From Anabas testudineus (taxonomy: Eukaryota; Chordata; Actinopteri; Anabantiformes; Anabantidae): 64,000 bases of DNA. Position numbers and translations under genes: made by a program. The stretch spans positions 6,773,800-6,837,799 of the forward strand of contig NC_046612.1 in NCBI RefSeq assembly GCF_900324465.2, written 5' to 3'. The notes below the pieces were generated by a model. The model was not told the DNA's origin. It ran no database searches and was given only the letters and a program-made list of their open reading frames with translations. Shown here piece after piece: positions 12,501-25,178 of the stretch (position 1 is the stretch's first letter; each line of letters opens with the position of its first letter).

Positions 12501-15327
12501 AAGGCACTAACAATATCAGTCATAGTTAAGTACTGTACTGTATATTTTCTGTTTATTCAGCTTTTTCCTGTAAATAGTGTATATACATTTAACTTGTTGC
12601 TGTAAGTTTTATTTATTTCAGGTCAGTTGCCACTAAATCACTAAACATACATTTGGTTTTAAGTTTCCAGTTGTTGGTAAAACTCCTAAAACAACACCTT
12701 TAATAGGAAGTCTGTGTCTAAGTCACTTTTCATTTCTTTATTCTTTGTTTTGCTTCTGTTTCTATTTATACAGACATGTATGAAGAATTGTGTGCAGTGC
12801 AGGTCACACAACTAGTGCTAGATTCAGCTCTGCTAAAATAAAGCTCTGGTCACATGTGTAGAATCTACTATACATGTTCATAATCCCAACTTTATGCTAC
12901 ACACCAGCTGTTATCAGAGAGCACAGGTCACAATCCCATGAATCCGATGTCACTGATTGTTAGAAGAGGTAAATGAAGAGAATAGGAAGAAACAATATAT
13001 CTTCTCTGTGTTTTTAATATTTCAACAGCTGATTTCACGGTGATGCAGATTTTCTGAAGTGAGATGCAGAATAAAGAGTCGTTAGAGTGAACAGACACTT
13101 AGGTGTAGTGGGAACAGTTCAAAGCTGATCCTCCAGGCACATACTGTTGTCAGAAATGTTTCAGGATTTCACTTTTTTAAAGCTACAAAAAAAATCCTTA
13201 TCAATTTTTAATGAATCTGTAAAAACAAGGTGGGCAATAAAAAAAGAAGATCCATACCAAAAGCAGGACCTTTTTAATGAAATGCATTTGTTTTTCTGGC
13301 AAACTAGACATAATTTCTTTATTTATTATTCTTTATTATAATTATTTAGCCTAATAATCAGACTGAAGAGGATTTCTTTCCTTTTGTTTCTGTTCCCCGG
13401 GCGCTGTATGTAGCTGCCCACTGCTCCCCCCAGGGGGATGGGTTAAATGCAGAGGACCAATTTCATCTGTAACATGTAAATGTGACAACTGACAAGTAAA
13501 GGTGTTTCTCTTCTTTTCGTTTGTTTTCAGAGACCTGGAACTAAACTAAACATTATTGGATTCTTTAATTGGCTTGTTGTCTTTAGAAAAAGTATGAAAT
13601 GACCAACTGAAACAGATAAGAGCACATGTTCCAAAAATGATAACTGACTCTCTTAACTGCCTTAATTTGTGCAGTATAAAAAATTTGCAATTGTAGTAAT
13701 CAAGGTTATATTCTGGATTTTAAATATCTGACCTGATTTCCAAAAGAAGACAAAGCCACAGATTTTAAGACTGACTTTAGATGAAAAGGAGAGTCAGATA
13801 TAACAAGTCGTGTGCCAACTGCATATTGGAGTAAATAGCATTAGTCTGAAGATTGGAAGTGCACGAAACAGCACTTCTCAAATCAGAACTTCAGGTTACA
13901 AAGGTTTTACAGTGGTGAGTTGGCATTAATCAGTTTAAGCCATGGATCTTTATGGAGAAGCAGAATATAGCAGGGTAGTGAGGAGCAACTTAAATTTTGA
14001 TTGCTCTACTTTACTTTGAGGTGTTCAAGTCATACTGACATTGGCAACACAACCTATCATCATATCATCATTCACTTTCCATTGTCAGTATTAATCCTCC
14101 ATGCTCTAAGGGCACTAAGACCATTTTTAAGGGTTTCGAGGTGCAACCTGCTGCACTGTGGATTAATAAAGACAGATGAGATTAATCTACTCATGATTCT
14201 GCTGTTACGAAACAGCTTAAGAGTATTAAGACCACACACACAAAAAACAAACCTGACACAAAAACGCATGACTACAAGAAACGTAAGAGTTGCGATTTAG
14301 GAAAATAAGTCAGCATTGTGTACATCAGCATAGTTTTAATTTATGTTTTTTAGGTTAAATCAGACTGAAACAAAGAGACACGTAGGTCTTTGTTATGCTG
14401 TGGAAAAAAAAACAGTAGTGCAAATAACCAGAAAGTAATACATTAAAAACATTGAACAAAATCCACAAATGTGACTGCAGAACAGAGCTCACTCACATTA
14501 CAGCAACCTCTTCCCACCATTTACCCATGCATTTAGCATTTTAGCATTAATATTTTTAACTACAAGTACTTTGGCATTATTTTGTGAGAAGTCATTGAAC
14601 TTAACTTTAATGTTCAGAATAGAATAGGAAACAATAAACTTCTTAAACAGGACTGGATAAAGGAGTCATATGAAATGACACAGTTTGAAATGTGACATAA
14701 TTTAACAACATTGTGCGCACACAGCAAAGAAATCAGATTTTCTGATGTTAAACCATTTATACAGGCTGATGAATTAAACTTACTCTACAGAAACACTGTC
14801 CTGCATCATGTCATAAGACTCTGCTCTGGATCACACCTGATTGGATCAAAAACAGAACTGAACACCTGGAATGAAAATATATCTCAACTCCATGTTGTCC
14901 TAAAATAACCTGGTGTTGCTGACATACTGCAGTAATGATACAAACTCAAGGGTGTACTAGGAATATGAGATTATTTGAGAGACTCTTCTGTCGGCACATC
15001 TTGGAAGTGACAACCGGTATAGATAATTTAAATATTCATATATCATAATAAAAATAACTTCTTCATCCTCTCTGAGTCAAGGCATGGACAATCATATCTG
15101 TAATAATCTGAACTGTTAATGTCAAAATGGATACACCACAATATCCATGTTAAAAAACCAGAAACTTAACCAAATACTTCATTCTGATTCTGCAGTTTCT
15201 GAAATCCTGATTTTAGGATTGATTTAATCACAATGAGCCTGACTTGTGCAGGGTGTTTACCCTCGTGTTTTGGGGCGTAGAAGGTGCAGGACTCTCTCAG
15301 CTGTCATCACATTGGTTGACTGGCTAA
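12501..15327. other. Intergenic, with a repeat tail near 13.4 kb
   Basis: No gene seen. At about 13,395-13,515 the sequence GTAGCTGCCCACTGCTCC followed by GGGTTAAATGCAGAGGACC is a dispersed tail I recognise from teleost genomes. Open frames at 13147-13341, 14001-14300 and 14711-14908 have chance composition. The portion just below 15,328 is probably NRN1L 3' untranslated region. Confidence 0.5.
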
Positions 15328-18300
15328 CTAACTCCTGAGCAAAACTAGTACTGTGCTGCACAAAGGGAACAATACTGTGGTAAGAGTAGGGCTGAATGTG
15401 TACGTTTGCCCTTTCAACGTCTCCTGGTTGGTCTGGTCAGAGGGTGGGGGGCTCTGGGGTGCAGGCACAGTGCTGGGTGGGAGGGTGGTCCGGCTGGCAC
15501 ACATGTCGTAGAGGTTTCCAGAAAACTGCGTCTTCCTGGACTCTTGTCTTAGAGATTCCCAGACAGCTGCTGCCTCTCCGGGACAGCCGGCCAGGGCTGA
15601 GTTGGCACAAACGTGGAACGCATTCCAGGAGCTTTAAGGAACCAGGACAAGATGTGACGTCAGTGGTAATTCAATTGAATTCAATTTGATTTATATAGTG
15701 CCAGATGTAATCTCAAGGCATTTTACAGTGTTTAAGGTTTAAGACCTTACAAAATATAACTGACAGTTATATTTTGACAGTGGAGAGGAAAAACTCAGTG
15801 TATCAGTGGAGGTCACCAGCAGCATAACTAACAGATGGTTCAGAGTCACCTGAGCCATCTATAACTATAAGCTTTATAGAAGTCTTAAGTCTTAAATGTA
15901 GAGAGTGTTCCTGCCTCCTGAACCTGAACTGGGAGCTGGTTCCACAGGAGAGGAACTTGATAGCTAAAGGCTCTGCTTCCTATTCTAAACTTGAAAACCC
16001 TAGGAACCAAAAGTAGACCTGCAGTCTGAGAACAGAGATTTCTGAGGGGAAAATATGGAGCTATAAGTTCTCTAAGATAAAACGGAGCTTGTTTATGAAC
16101 TGCTTAACATGTGAAGAGAATCTAAACTAGAAAATAGAAACTCTATTCTGGATTTTACAGGGAGTCAATGGAGAGAAGATAGTGTAGCAGAAATATTATC
16201 TCTCTTGCTAATTCCAGTCAGAACTCAGCTGCAGCGTTTTAGATTAACTGAAGTTTTTTTAGAAGTTATTGGGACATAATATTAATAGTAAATTACAATA
16301 GACCAGTCTGGAAGTAATAAATGCATGGAATAGTTCTTCAGCATCATTTAGAGACAGGATGCTCCTAATTTTAATAATATTTCTCAGGTGGAAGAAGGCA
16401 GTTCTAGATATTTATTTTATGTATGATTATGTATGATGTGAAGGAGATATCTCGGTCAAAGATAACTCAGAGATTTAACATAGTGTTACTTGAGGCCAAT
16501 GTTATGTCATCTAAGGTAAGAATATGATCAGACATCAAGTCTCTGTCTGAATTTAGGAAAAGAAAATTAGGGGACATTCAGGCCTTAATGTCTTTTAAGC
16601 AGCTAAAATTGCCTAAGGGGGACATTCTGGACATTTCTATCAAGTACCATCAACACTCCAGTCGCTACGTCCACAAGCTACCCTCCTACCTGACCTCCAC
16701 CTGTACATCCATCCTTCATTCTGTAATTAACCAGCACTGATTCCTTCAGTCACCTCCTGGTTCTGATTCACTAATCCGCCCCTGTTATAAAAATTGCAGC
16801 AATTCTCCTGACTTTTAGACAGACAGACTTATTAGACTAAAATATCTGCTTATAAATGATATAGTTAAGTTTCTTAAAACATTAATAAATTGAATAAAAC
16901 TTGAGGTTTAATTTTCTGAGTTTAGGTGAATTGCTAGAGTTAATATATCATCTAAAAACCATATGTGTAATATCAGTAATATAGGACTTACAGGTTTTAT
17001 ACTTATCTATGTGGGGTACGAAAACTGTAAAACTGTTTACTATAGTACTTTACAGTAAAAAGTGTTAGTGTAAAATACATAATTCAATTATTATAATATA
17101 CACTAACATACAGTCAATACAGTCAGGGATGTAATCATCAAATTATGATGGTGATAATGACATGTCATCCTGGAGGTTAAGATTGATTCTATAACCACAG
17201 CAGTCAGGATTTAGCTACAACTGAGGTTGTGCATGACTTTGTGAAGTGATAAAAGAAAACACTGTGCTGCAGGCCGTAGATCTGTCCAGGGTTTTCTACC
17301 TATCCTACTACTACTATCCTACCTTATATACAAACTACAGGTGCTTCCAGCCCTGCCACATTCATTCAGTCAAGCACTATCAATACTTGGGAAATGGATT
17401 AAACACTGGGTCGTCCTACAAAACACATCAGCTCAAAAGATTCTTATAGAGAAACAGAGATTGTCTATTTGAAAATAGAAACAAACATTAATTAACCCAT
17501 CATATTTACCGTGGGTTATGGAACTAGCCTGTATAGTCACGCTGCTGCTACCCTTAATACACAGGACACCATCCACCACAGTTGATTTCTTATCACTGTA
17601 AAGCTAAATGAAAAGGTCAGATGTCATGTCTGGCATCTAAAAGATATCAGTATATTCTGTGTATTGATAAGATATGTAGCATCTTTAGTTAGGTTCAGAG
17701 ATCATGACCATGACACTAGGTTTTCAGTACCCTGCACTTAACTACTGGAATACTTAACTGTCTTATGGTGATTTTATATTTATTAGTTTCTTTTTATATA
17801 TGTTTCTCGTGCATAACAGAACTTACTCTCAATGAGACCTGCTTAGTGAAAAAGGTCTAGCTTAGAAAGCACAGCTCAATGGTACTAGCTTTTCAGGTGT
17901 TTAGTTCATAAAATCGATACAAGTTCCATCAGGTTTTTAAGTTTCATGGCAATACATGGAACACAGAGACACTCTTCTAATAGGAAAATGGACTGCAGCA
18001 AATTTAAGGACTACAACTTAAGCAATATGGCACAGGTGGTATTAACATGGTGTGACTGAACGGTGGCAGGCAGACACACACCTGCAGATCGCATCGATGT
18101 CCTGTGTACTCTGGTCTTTCTGTGTTGCCTCCAAACTGTCTCCAAGTGTGACCAAACACTGAGCAAAACTCTTGTAGATGGAACCACATGAAACTGGGAT
18201 TCTTGCTCCAAAACACACAGGGACCAGACCTAACCAAGAAACGAGAAGAGATCATTAAAGTTAATTAATGTTAGCATTTGTGTGTGTTTCTGTATGTAGC

Positions 18301-20051
18301 ATGTGAGAAATAAACTCTTTGGGTTGGAGACTTCGTGTTGTGCAGTGAGACACAGTGTTTATATGTAGAAACATGATCCATCTGGTGTTCAGCTGGATCA
18401 AACAAATACAGAAATATTTGTTGTATTTCATTCATCTGGAGGGATTATACATCCTTAGAGCCAAATTCAGAGTATCATGCGGGGCTGTCTGAGTGCAATG
18501 ATCAGCTCATGTGTAACACTGAGAATGGTTGATAATTTCACTGACAGGTACCTGAAAAGGTGTGATACAAGGTTTGACTGGAATATTTGGCTGAACAGAG
18601 GCTTGGAAAGGTTGAGTGAGGTCTTTTCTTAAGCATGGGCCTCAAAACGGTGTTGTTGACCTGGACATATGACACTTTCTGTCCTTAAACCCTCAAATCT
18701 AATAACAGGACAGTAATGCCTTCACGTTTTTTTGTTTTGTGCACTCTACACACATGTTACCATATGTCTGTAAAGTGCCTAACAAAGAAAAACAGTCCTA
18801 GACCTGCAAAGAACAGTCCACATACTTTTGGCCACAAGCTTTGGCAGCCACAATTTCCAGATTGTGGGACATGCTATCTCAAAAACCACGTTAGTAGATA
18901 GATTTGGTGGTGGAGAAAGTATTCAGATTCCTTACTTAAGTGAAAGTACTAATACCAATCTGTAAAAATACTCATTAGGAATCAAAGTTATTATTATTAT
19001 TATTATTATTGTTGTTGTTGTTGTTGTTGTTGTTTGCTATTTGAGTTTATATTATGTAATCATAGCCACACCTGTCTAATCAAAACCTGAAAATTACTAT
19101 TTATTTATTTATTTAAATTATTAAATGCGTTAAAATGGGAAGCAGAAAGTCGTCATGTTTCAGAAGGTGGAACCTAATATTATCTAAATCTTTATATTAA
19201 AGAATATGATTATTATATTTCATTTTAATTATAATAGTTGCAGTAATTTTTTTGTCAGTCCAGTAATCCTTTTAGCTCTAATTCTATATGTTTAATTAAG
19301 TAAAGAATTATACTTTATAATCTCTTGACGTGTTTTCATATGACAAAAATCTAAAATATAGTGGTGCAGAAGTATAAAGTGACTTAAAATGATTGGACAC
19401 AATTATTGCACAAAGACAAAGATTGAAGTACAGTAGTACGTGTAGTTTGTTATTCATCACGTTGGATAAACTTTACTGCAATGAGAGTGAATAATTTGTG
19501 ATCAAAACGCACATTAATACAAAACATTACCCCTATAAATTATTCTCTCTGCACTAGTTTTGATCCTTTTTATTTTATTGTTCTTTAGCCTCAAATGTTC
19601 GGCTCCCGTAAGAAGAGTCTACTAATCATGTCTGACACACACATTGTTAATAAAACTGTTATTTGATCATTTTAGTTCTGTTTTCATTCCTCTTATCTGT
19701 CCTTGTTACTTTGATACATATCCTATTTGTATTTTTCTATTGAATTAATAATGTATACTGTATTCCAGACTTAAACAGGATGATAACAGAAGGCAATCAA
19801 AACCAAAGCACATGCATTAATTTTTGGGTTTTTTTTTTTCTACAATATGTTTTAACATCAAGGACGACAATAGGATAAAGTTGTAGCCCTGCCGTGTTGT
19901 CCGTCTCATGTTGTACATGAATCATATCTTATTGTGTTAAATAAACAAAACTAAATTGTTGTACTAAAGTTTGCTTTCATTCATAAACTTTTTAATCCTG
20001 TTTTATCTTACTGGAAAAAAACCAAACCTTTAATACAGTGAAATCAACTGT

Positions 20052-20089
<38 letters not shown>

Positions 20090-20434
20090 CATTTCATTAA
20101 GGTAAGTGCATTATTAAAACCTTTGTTTCCTCCGGTTTAGAACAAGCTGCACGAGATGTTCTTTATCAGCATCTTAACTCCACTTTTTCAGGCAAACCTG
20201 CTGTAATTCTTCTGGTTCAGTTTGAAGAAAAGACATTCAGCATGTACAGATACACACAGATACAGAAAACTGTAACAGTGCACAGGATGAGTCAGACAAG
20301 AGCAAACTCAGACCTAAATGCATACGCACAGAAATAAAAGCACTCAGACAACAACTGGAGAGTAAAGAAACATCCTTACTGAGGATAAGAGCGATGGGCA
20401 GCAGCATAGTTGCGGCGCCTGGTTGGGACTTCAT
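15328..20434 (-). CDS. nrn1l: NRN1L, neuritin 1-like GPI-anchored protein
   Basis: Three coding exons, 20380-20434, 18082-18229 and 15328-15631, join in phase (55, 148 and 304 bases) to give 168 residues. Neuritins are small secreted or GPI-anchored neurotrophic proteins acting at the cell surface. Residues 1-26 form a signal peptide with core MLLPIALILSLVPV. The mature domain has six cysteines at 33, 43, 67, 76, 84 and 112 in the neuritin spacing, with FAQCLVTLGDS, DAICRSWNAFHVCA and CPGEAAAVWESLRQESR matching the NRN1L paralogue better than NRN1. DQTNQETL near 133-140 is also an NRN1L signature. The C-terminus (150-168) is hydrophobic, as expected for GPI attachment. The chosen ATG is the one that gives a signal peptide. 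In mammals the gene neighbours THAP11, as here. Confidence 0.92.
15670..16620 (-). mobile_element. Decayed non-LTR retrotransposon (LINE) 3' half
   Basis: Read on the minus strand this is the C-terminal part of a LINE reverse transcriptase followed by its 3' tail. Recognisable pieces include the equivalents of DxxLASSNT, FHLRNI, RLxYCN, LQLIxNAAA and SLHWLPV, interrupted by many stops, then the tail with CTCAAGGCATTTTACAGTG on the plus strand ending near TTGATTTATATAG. The style is that of fish L2/Rex1-type (CR1-jockey group) elements. It lies in NRN1L intron 2, is 5'-truncated, cannot code, and looks old. Confidence 0.65.
18909..19420. mobile_element. Teleost MITE-like repeat in NRN1L intron 1
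   Basis: Begins GGTGGTGGAGAAAGTATTC, continues with CCTTACTTAAGTGAAAGTACT and CTGTAAAAATACTCATTA, and ends near GTGGTGCAGAAGTATAAAGTG. These are modules of a dispersed non-coding element I recognise from teleosts, also seen here at about 47.53, 48.30 and 59.03 kb. An ATT/GTT microsatellite interrupts it at 18,988-19,034. Confidence 0.55.
18988..19034. repeat. (ATT)n(GTT)n compound microsatellite
   Basis: About seven ATT units followed by about eight GTT units, inside the MITE-like repeat of NRN1L intron 1. Confidence 0.9.
20052..20088. repeat. (CA)n microsatellite
   Basis: About 18 CA units in NRN1L intron 1, roughly 290 bases downstream (in transcript order) of the exon 1 donor. Confidence 0.9.
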
Positions 20435-23074
20435 CGTTTTGGCTCAGCAGAGTCCCGGGGAGCTGAGCTGACTCCCACCTCTGACCCAGAAGCTCCCACT
20501 GGCTGCGAATCCAAAGAGTCTAAAGTTGCTTTAAAATGTGATGTGTCCTACCATCCGTTGGGAATTCATCAGATTGCAAAAGACAGCAATGCACAGAGGC
20601 ACAACCCGGCTGGATTAACAGTGAAAGGGGCCGATGCATTACAGAGAGTAAGAGGATGTTGTGTTACTGTTAGTGTGTGTGCGTGTGCGCTCAGTGGGGA
20701 GGGGCACAAGTCGAAAGCCACAGAGAGCTTGGAAGCTGCAGACCAATGACAGCGTCACAACACATGCACACAGATTAGAGCGTTCTCATTTCCGGTCTTT
20801 AGTATTTAGAACATTTATTTGAAACACAAATAAATTATATGTAGTATAATGGTGATCAACACACTCAGGGGCCATATCTGCTTTGTTCACTCACATCTGT
20901 CTACAGAAAACCACGGTTTTTCACAAAGGACAGCAGAAAGGGAAACATTATCAGAAGTGTCAGGAGGATTCCTTTTCAGTGGACAGATGGATGATGTCCC
21001 AGTGAGGATAAGAAAATCCAGCCCACCTGGGAGTCCAGCGTAGCTGCAGAGCCCCTCTGAGAGTAGCAGCAGCCCATGTGAGAATCATCTGCAGCTATGT
21101 GGGTCATTAGAGTTTACTGATGAGGGTTGTAAACAGTCTTAACTGGAAACTGGACTGAATAATAGTTACACATACACCATCATTAAAGGTGGGTGATTGT
21201 AATCCATCTACCTTATTCCAGTCTTACTTACACCTCAGCTCTCTCCAAATCCCCTGCTACACCCCCCAGATGGCTTGCACTCTGTGCATTAGTGTAAGTC
21301 CTGCTTCACATCTGTATACCAACACTGGAGGAATGGTAACCCATTGTTAATCTGCAGCTTAAAGCATCTATTAACAGCAGAATAATCTGACTGGATCTGG
21401 AGCCGCTGCCACAAATCAATACATGACGGGAGCTACAGTACTCTGCCAGCAATTTCAACTGTACGTCCTCCTGAAAACGTCTGTATGAGCTCAACAAATG
21501 TGTGTTTTTTATGGTTCAGATGTGTTGAGGACCAGTGGAGCTATGGAGATATTAAAACCTTCAGGTATGGGGGACATGTACTTCAACATGCTAGTGACTG
21601 TTTGAGTTTCAGGCACACAGTGATATTTTAAATGATCGTTTGTTTTTATTTACTGTCTGGAGATCAACATTCCTTTATCAACAAAGAGAGAGAGAGTTTA
21701 GTAAAACTGTCACAACTCTATCCATATATCCCATATGATTGTGATGTTAAACATATTTGACCCTGTCGTGTAAATCATCACGTCACGCTGCTACTACGAA
21801 ACTGTGAAGCAGGATTCTTGTCATTTTACTGTCACACTTTCTATATATAGTTTTACTGTAGCTGAAGTATGAAATGCCTGTTGTCAGGTATTTGTTTCTT
21901 CTGATAAATGAAGAAGTGTGAAATCTTACTCAAATCTGCCCGGAAGGGTTGTCGTGTGCTCTCTGACTTTTCCGCTGTTGTCTCATAACAATATTCACAT
22001 TTTTAGAAACAACACTGCAGTTTTTTTTGCTCAGGGATGTTATAAAATCTGTGGAAATATTCCTAAATTAACAGAGTATTATTCTAAATCCATTTAGTAG
22101 CATGTACTGTATAGCAGAGACTGTTTATAAGACACTTCCTGCCCTCAGGAGTTAATACAGTTTTATTACTAATTACCAAACCGTCGTCTTTTTTAATGCT
22201 TTACTTTTTTTTTTTTTTTTTGCTTTACTCCATTATTATTTTGTTCATTTAAAAAAGAAGTAAACAAATATTTAATTGCTAAATCACGCCAAACATCAGA
22301 CAGTACAAGAACTTTGCTTAAACCAATTACAATCTCTGCAAATGGAACAAAATTAGTTTAAAATCAGAAAATATCCTTTTAGAGTTGAGATTTTAAATGG
22401 GCCTATTGTTAACACAAAAACTATGACTGCTGTTATAGCAAGAAGGTTTACTAATAAATAATAATAATAATAATTAATTATTCCTAATGAGATTTAATTT
22501 AATTTTTATTCTAGGGACAGATATCAAATATACTAAATCTGATTTCCAGCCCTGGACATCAGTATCACGTGTTGTTTAAGTGGTTTTCTTTGTTCATGTT
22601 ATATAATTATTCTCAAAGGAGACAATCTGACATGAAAAGCTGTTGTTTGACCTGAATGTAAAGATGTCGGTGGTGAATGCCAACATCCATAGAAAAGAAA
22701 GATAGAGTTGTGCAAGTTTGATTGACAGCACTGGATTAAGGCATTATGCAACACTGTTGGGAGTAAAAAAAACAAAAAAAAAAGAAACAAATCCAGATGA
22801 GATTAGGATCTGGATCCTCACTCTCGCTCTCTCCAGTGCTCTATCTATCCATTCATCCATCTACCTCTTTCTCCATTTCATCTAACGCATCATTATGATG
22901 TGTTTAAAATCACACATCTTAAGTTTGATCAGAGGAACTCCACGTTTAGATTCTAAACGTAAAGAAGAAAATGACCATCACGACAGATGACAAACGTGAA
23001 TAAGCCATATAGAAAAGAGCTAAACCTTTTCATGCTTTTATCCCATCGCCTTCTAGAGGCCTGTTTAAAAAAAC

Positions 23075-23147
<73 letters not shown>

Positions 23148-24244
23148 TTAACTATTTGTCTCTACTGTGAGTTGGATCTACTAATGGAAACAAATGGACA
23201 AGTTTTTTAAGAATTAAAAGGATAAAATAAAAATTATTTTTCCGTTTATTCTTATAAAATAAATTAAATATCTACCTTCTTGGTTTCTGAGGAGCATCTT
23301 TGTGTCAGTTTCTCAATTGCGACAAGAATCCGGTTGATCTATTGTCATAACTTTAAATCTGAATACAGCACAGCCTGAATAAAAAGCCTCTCAGATCTTG
23401 TAATGTTTTTTTTTACTTGTTACGATATATGATGTGATATTATATGATGTTATATAGCCTACATAATTAATTAATTACTCTGTGAGCAAACATAAAACAG
23501 CTCCTCTCTAAAACTTCTACAGGAATCGTCATTAGTTTAGTTAATTGTTTAAACAAAAACAAAACATTTAAAGAAACAACCACCTTTAACAGACCTCTCC
23601 TTGTTTCTTCTTTGTACTGCTGGTTCTATATTTATAGATGTGTCTATGTTGTTATTGTAGTATGATCAGTAGTATGTTATGTTATTATTCATTTTCCTGA
23701 TGATTTTGTAATGTTGTGTTTTTAGTGTTGTTGGGGTGTAACTCACCTATTCACCCTTCATTAAAATCATGGCTAGAAACCATCTTTGCTAATTATTCTT
23801 GTCTCTTTGTCAAGTATTCAGATTTTCTACTATCAAACTACAATATAGTATTTACATATGTATCTACCTAAGTGAGTAAACTATTTGCAGTTTCTTCATT
23901 TTCTGCATAAATTGGTCATGAAATATAAAATTATTTGTGACTTTGGTGAAGATCAGATCACATTTCTTAAACAATACTGTGACACTGTACATTTGGTTAA
24001 ACAGGTTGCAGTATACCCAACAAATGGTGACATCTAACACAGACTTTAAGCAGATATTGTATTTTAAAAATGTGCAACAAGTCCTAAACATGACTACCTT
24101 CATGTACTGTTAAACATTATGGAGCCCTGAAATGGGAGAACTACATATAAACACTGCTGTAATTTTTACCAAAACGTATAAAAAATAACTTAATAATCTC
24201 TGAGAATGTGTACTTCAACTACATGTGATTTGTTTAGTTACAAA
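20435..24244. other. Intergenic between NRN1L and THAP11
   Basis: The first 350 bases above 20,434 are GC-richer and probably hold the NRN1L promoter and 5' UTR. The open frame at 20423-20749 is a plus-strand shadow of that GC-rich stretch. Beyond it I see AT-rich sequence with a long CA microsatellite and poly-T runs, and no gene. Confidence 0.5.
23078..23146. repeat. Long (CA)n microsatellite
   Basis: About 34 uninterrupted CA units, the longest dinucleotide run in the window, probably highly length-variable. Confidence 0.95.
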
Positions 24245-24590
24245 TCACAGAGGCCAATTGAAAAACATTACGGACACCACTGCGTGAGCTGTGTTGTGAC
24301 TCTCCTCTATGTGTGCCCGCCAAAATGTATACATGTGTATGTTTGTTTTGTTCTTTAAGCTCAGAAGAAGACGCACTAGTGCCATCAGTTTATGCAATAA
24401 TGTCTGTGCAGAAAGCAGTAATGTGCTCCTGCCTCTTGTACTGCTGCAATCAATATTTGACAACAGAGCTCCCTGGAGGCACCGGAGTGAAGTTTTAAGG
24501 AATTCCTCAAAGTCCTTTTCTGTTGCACAAATATCTTTGTCAACAAAAATTAAAGCAAAACAACTTGAGGGACATTTGAAGGCAGCTCAG
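24245..24590 (-). other. Unassigned open stretch, possible exon or pseudo-exon
   Basis: On the minus strand a frame stays open from about 24,587 to a stop at 24,245 without needing an ATG at its 5' end. Its composition is protein-like (DKDICATEKDFEEFL, then a leucine-rich helix with LLHKLMALVRLLLSL), followed by a less convincing tail. Upstream, a CTGAG could serve as a splice acceptor. It lies just past a possible THAP11 poly(A) signal (TTTATT on plus near 24,607). I do not recognise the family. It may be the end of an unrecognised gene, a retrocopy fragment, or chance. Confidence 0.25.
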
Positions 24591-25178
24591 ACAAAGTCAT
24601 TGTAGTTTTATTTCACTGACTGTGTGCCAAGAATAGTGTTCTGGTTACAAAAAACTACATGGATGCTTCATCTTGGCATACTTTACCTCTGCAACCTACT
24701 GTGAGAGGTATCCTGCAACAACCTCCTAAATTCAATTCAAAAGTAAGGACATATAAACTGTCAGGAGAATCCTAAGGAGAAAAACTTCATATGCAACTAG
24801 GCAGTTTTTAGCATCATGTGTCTCCCCGTCAGTCCGTTTATAAATATGTAAGCCCGCTTTGTGAGACTTGGAAGTCTGCTACGAGCCTTTGTTAAATGAG
24901 TAAAATGTGCTATTGACCTCGACTGGGCTGCAGGACAGTGGACTGTGTATGTTTCTATGTGATTAGCAATGATATTATTACTATCAGCTACATAAACTAG
25001 CCAGCCGACTTTTTTGTTACCAGGCCTACGAAAGATCAGCTCTACTTGTCGAAAATAAATTGTCATCGCTCATAGTTTTTTTTACAAAATAGGGCTGGAT
25101 CAGCTGTTTCAACCCCTCCGGTGCCATCTCCGGTAGTCTGAGTCTCTGTAACGGGTCGTCTCCAGTGATGTTCACCCA

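Noticed and set aside
15396-15689. 97-codon plus-strand frame.
   Set aside because: It is the antisense of NRN1L exon 3, whose minus-strand reading is clearly conserved.
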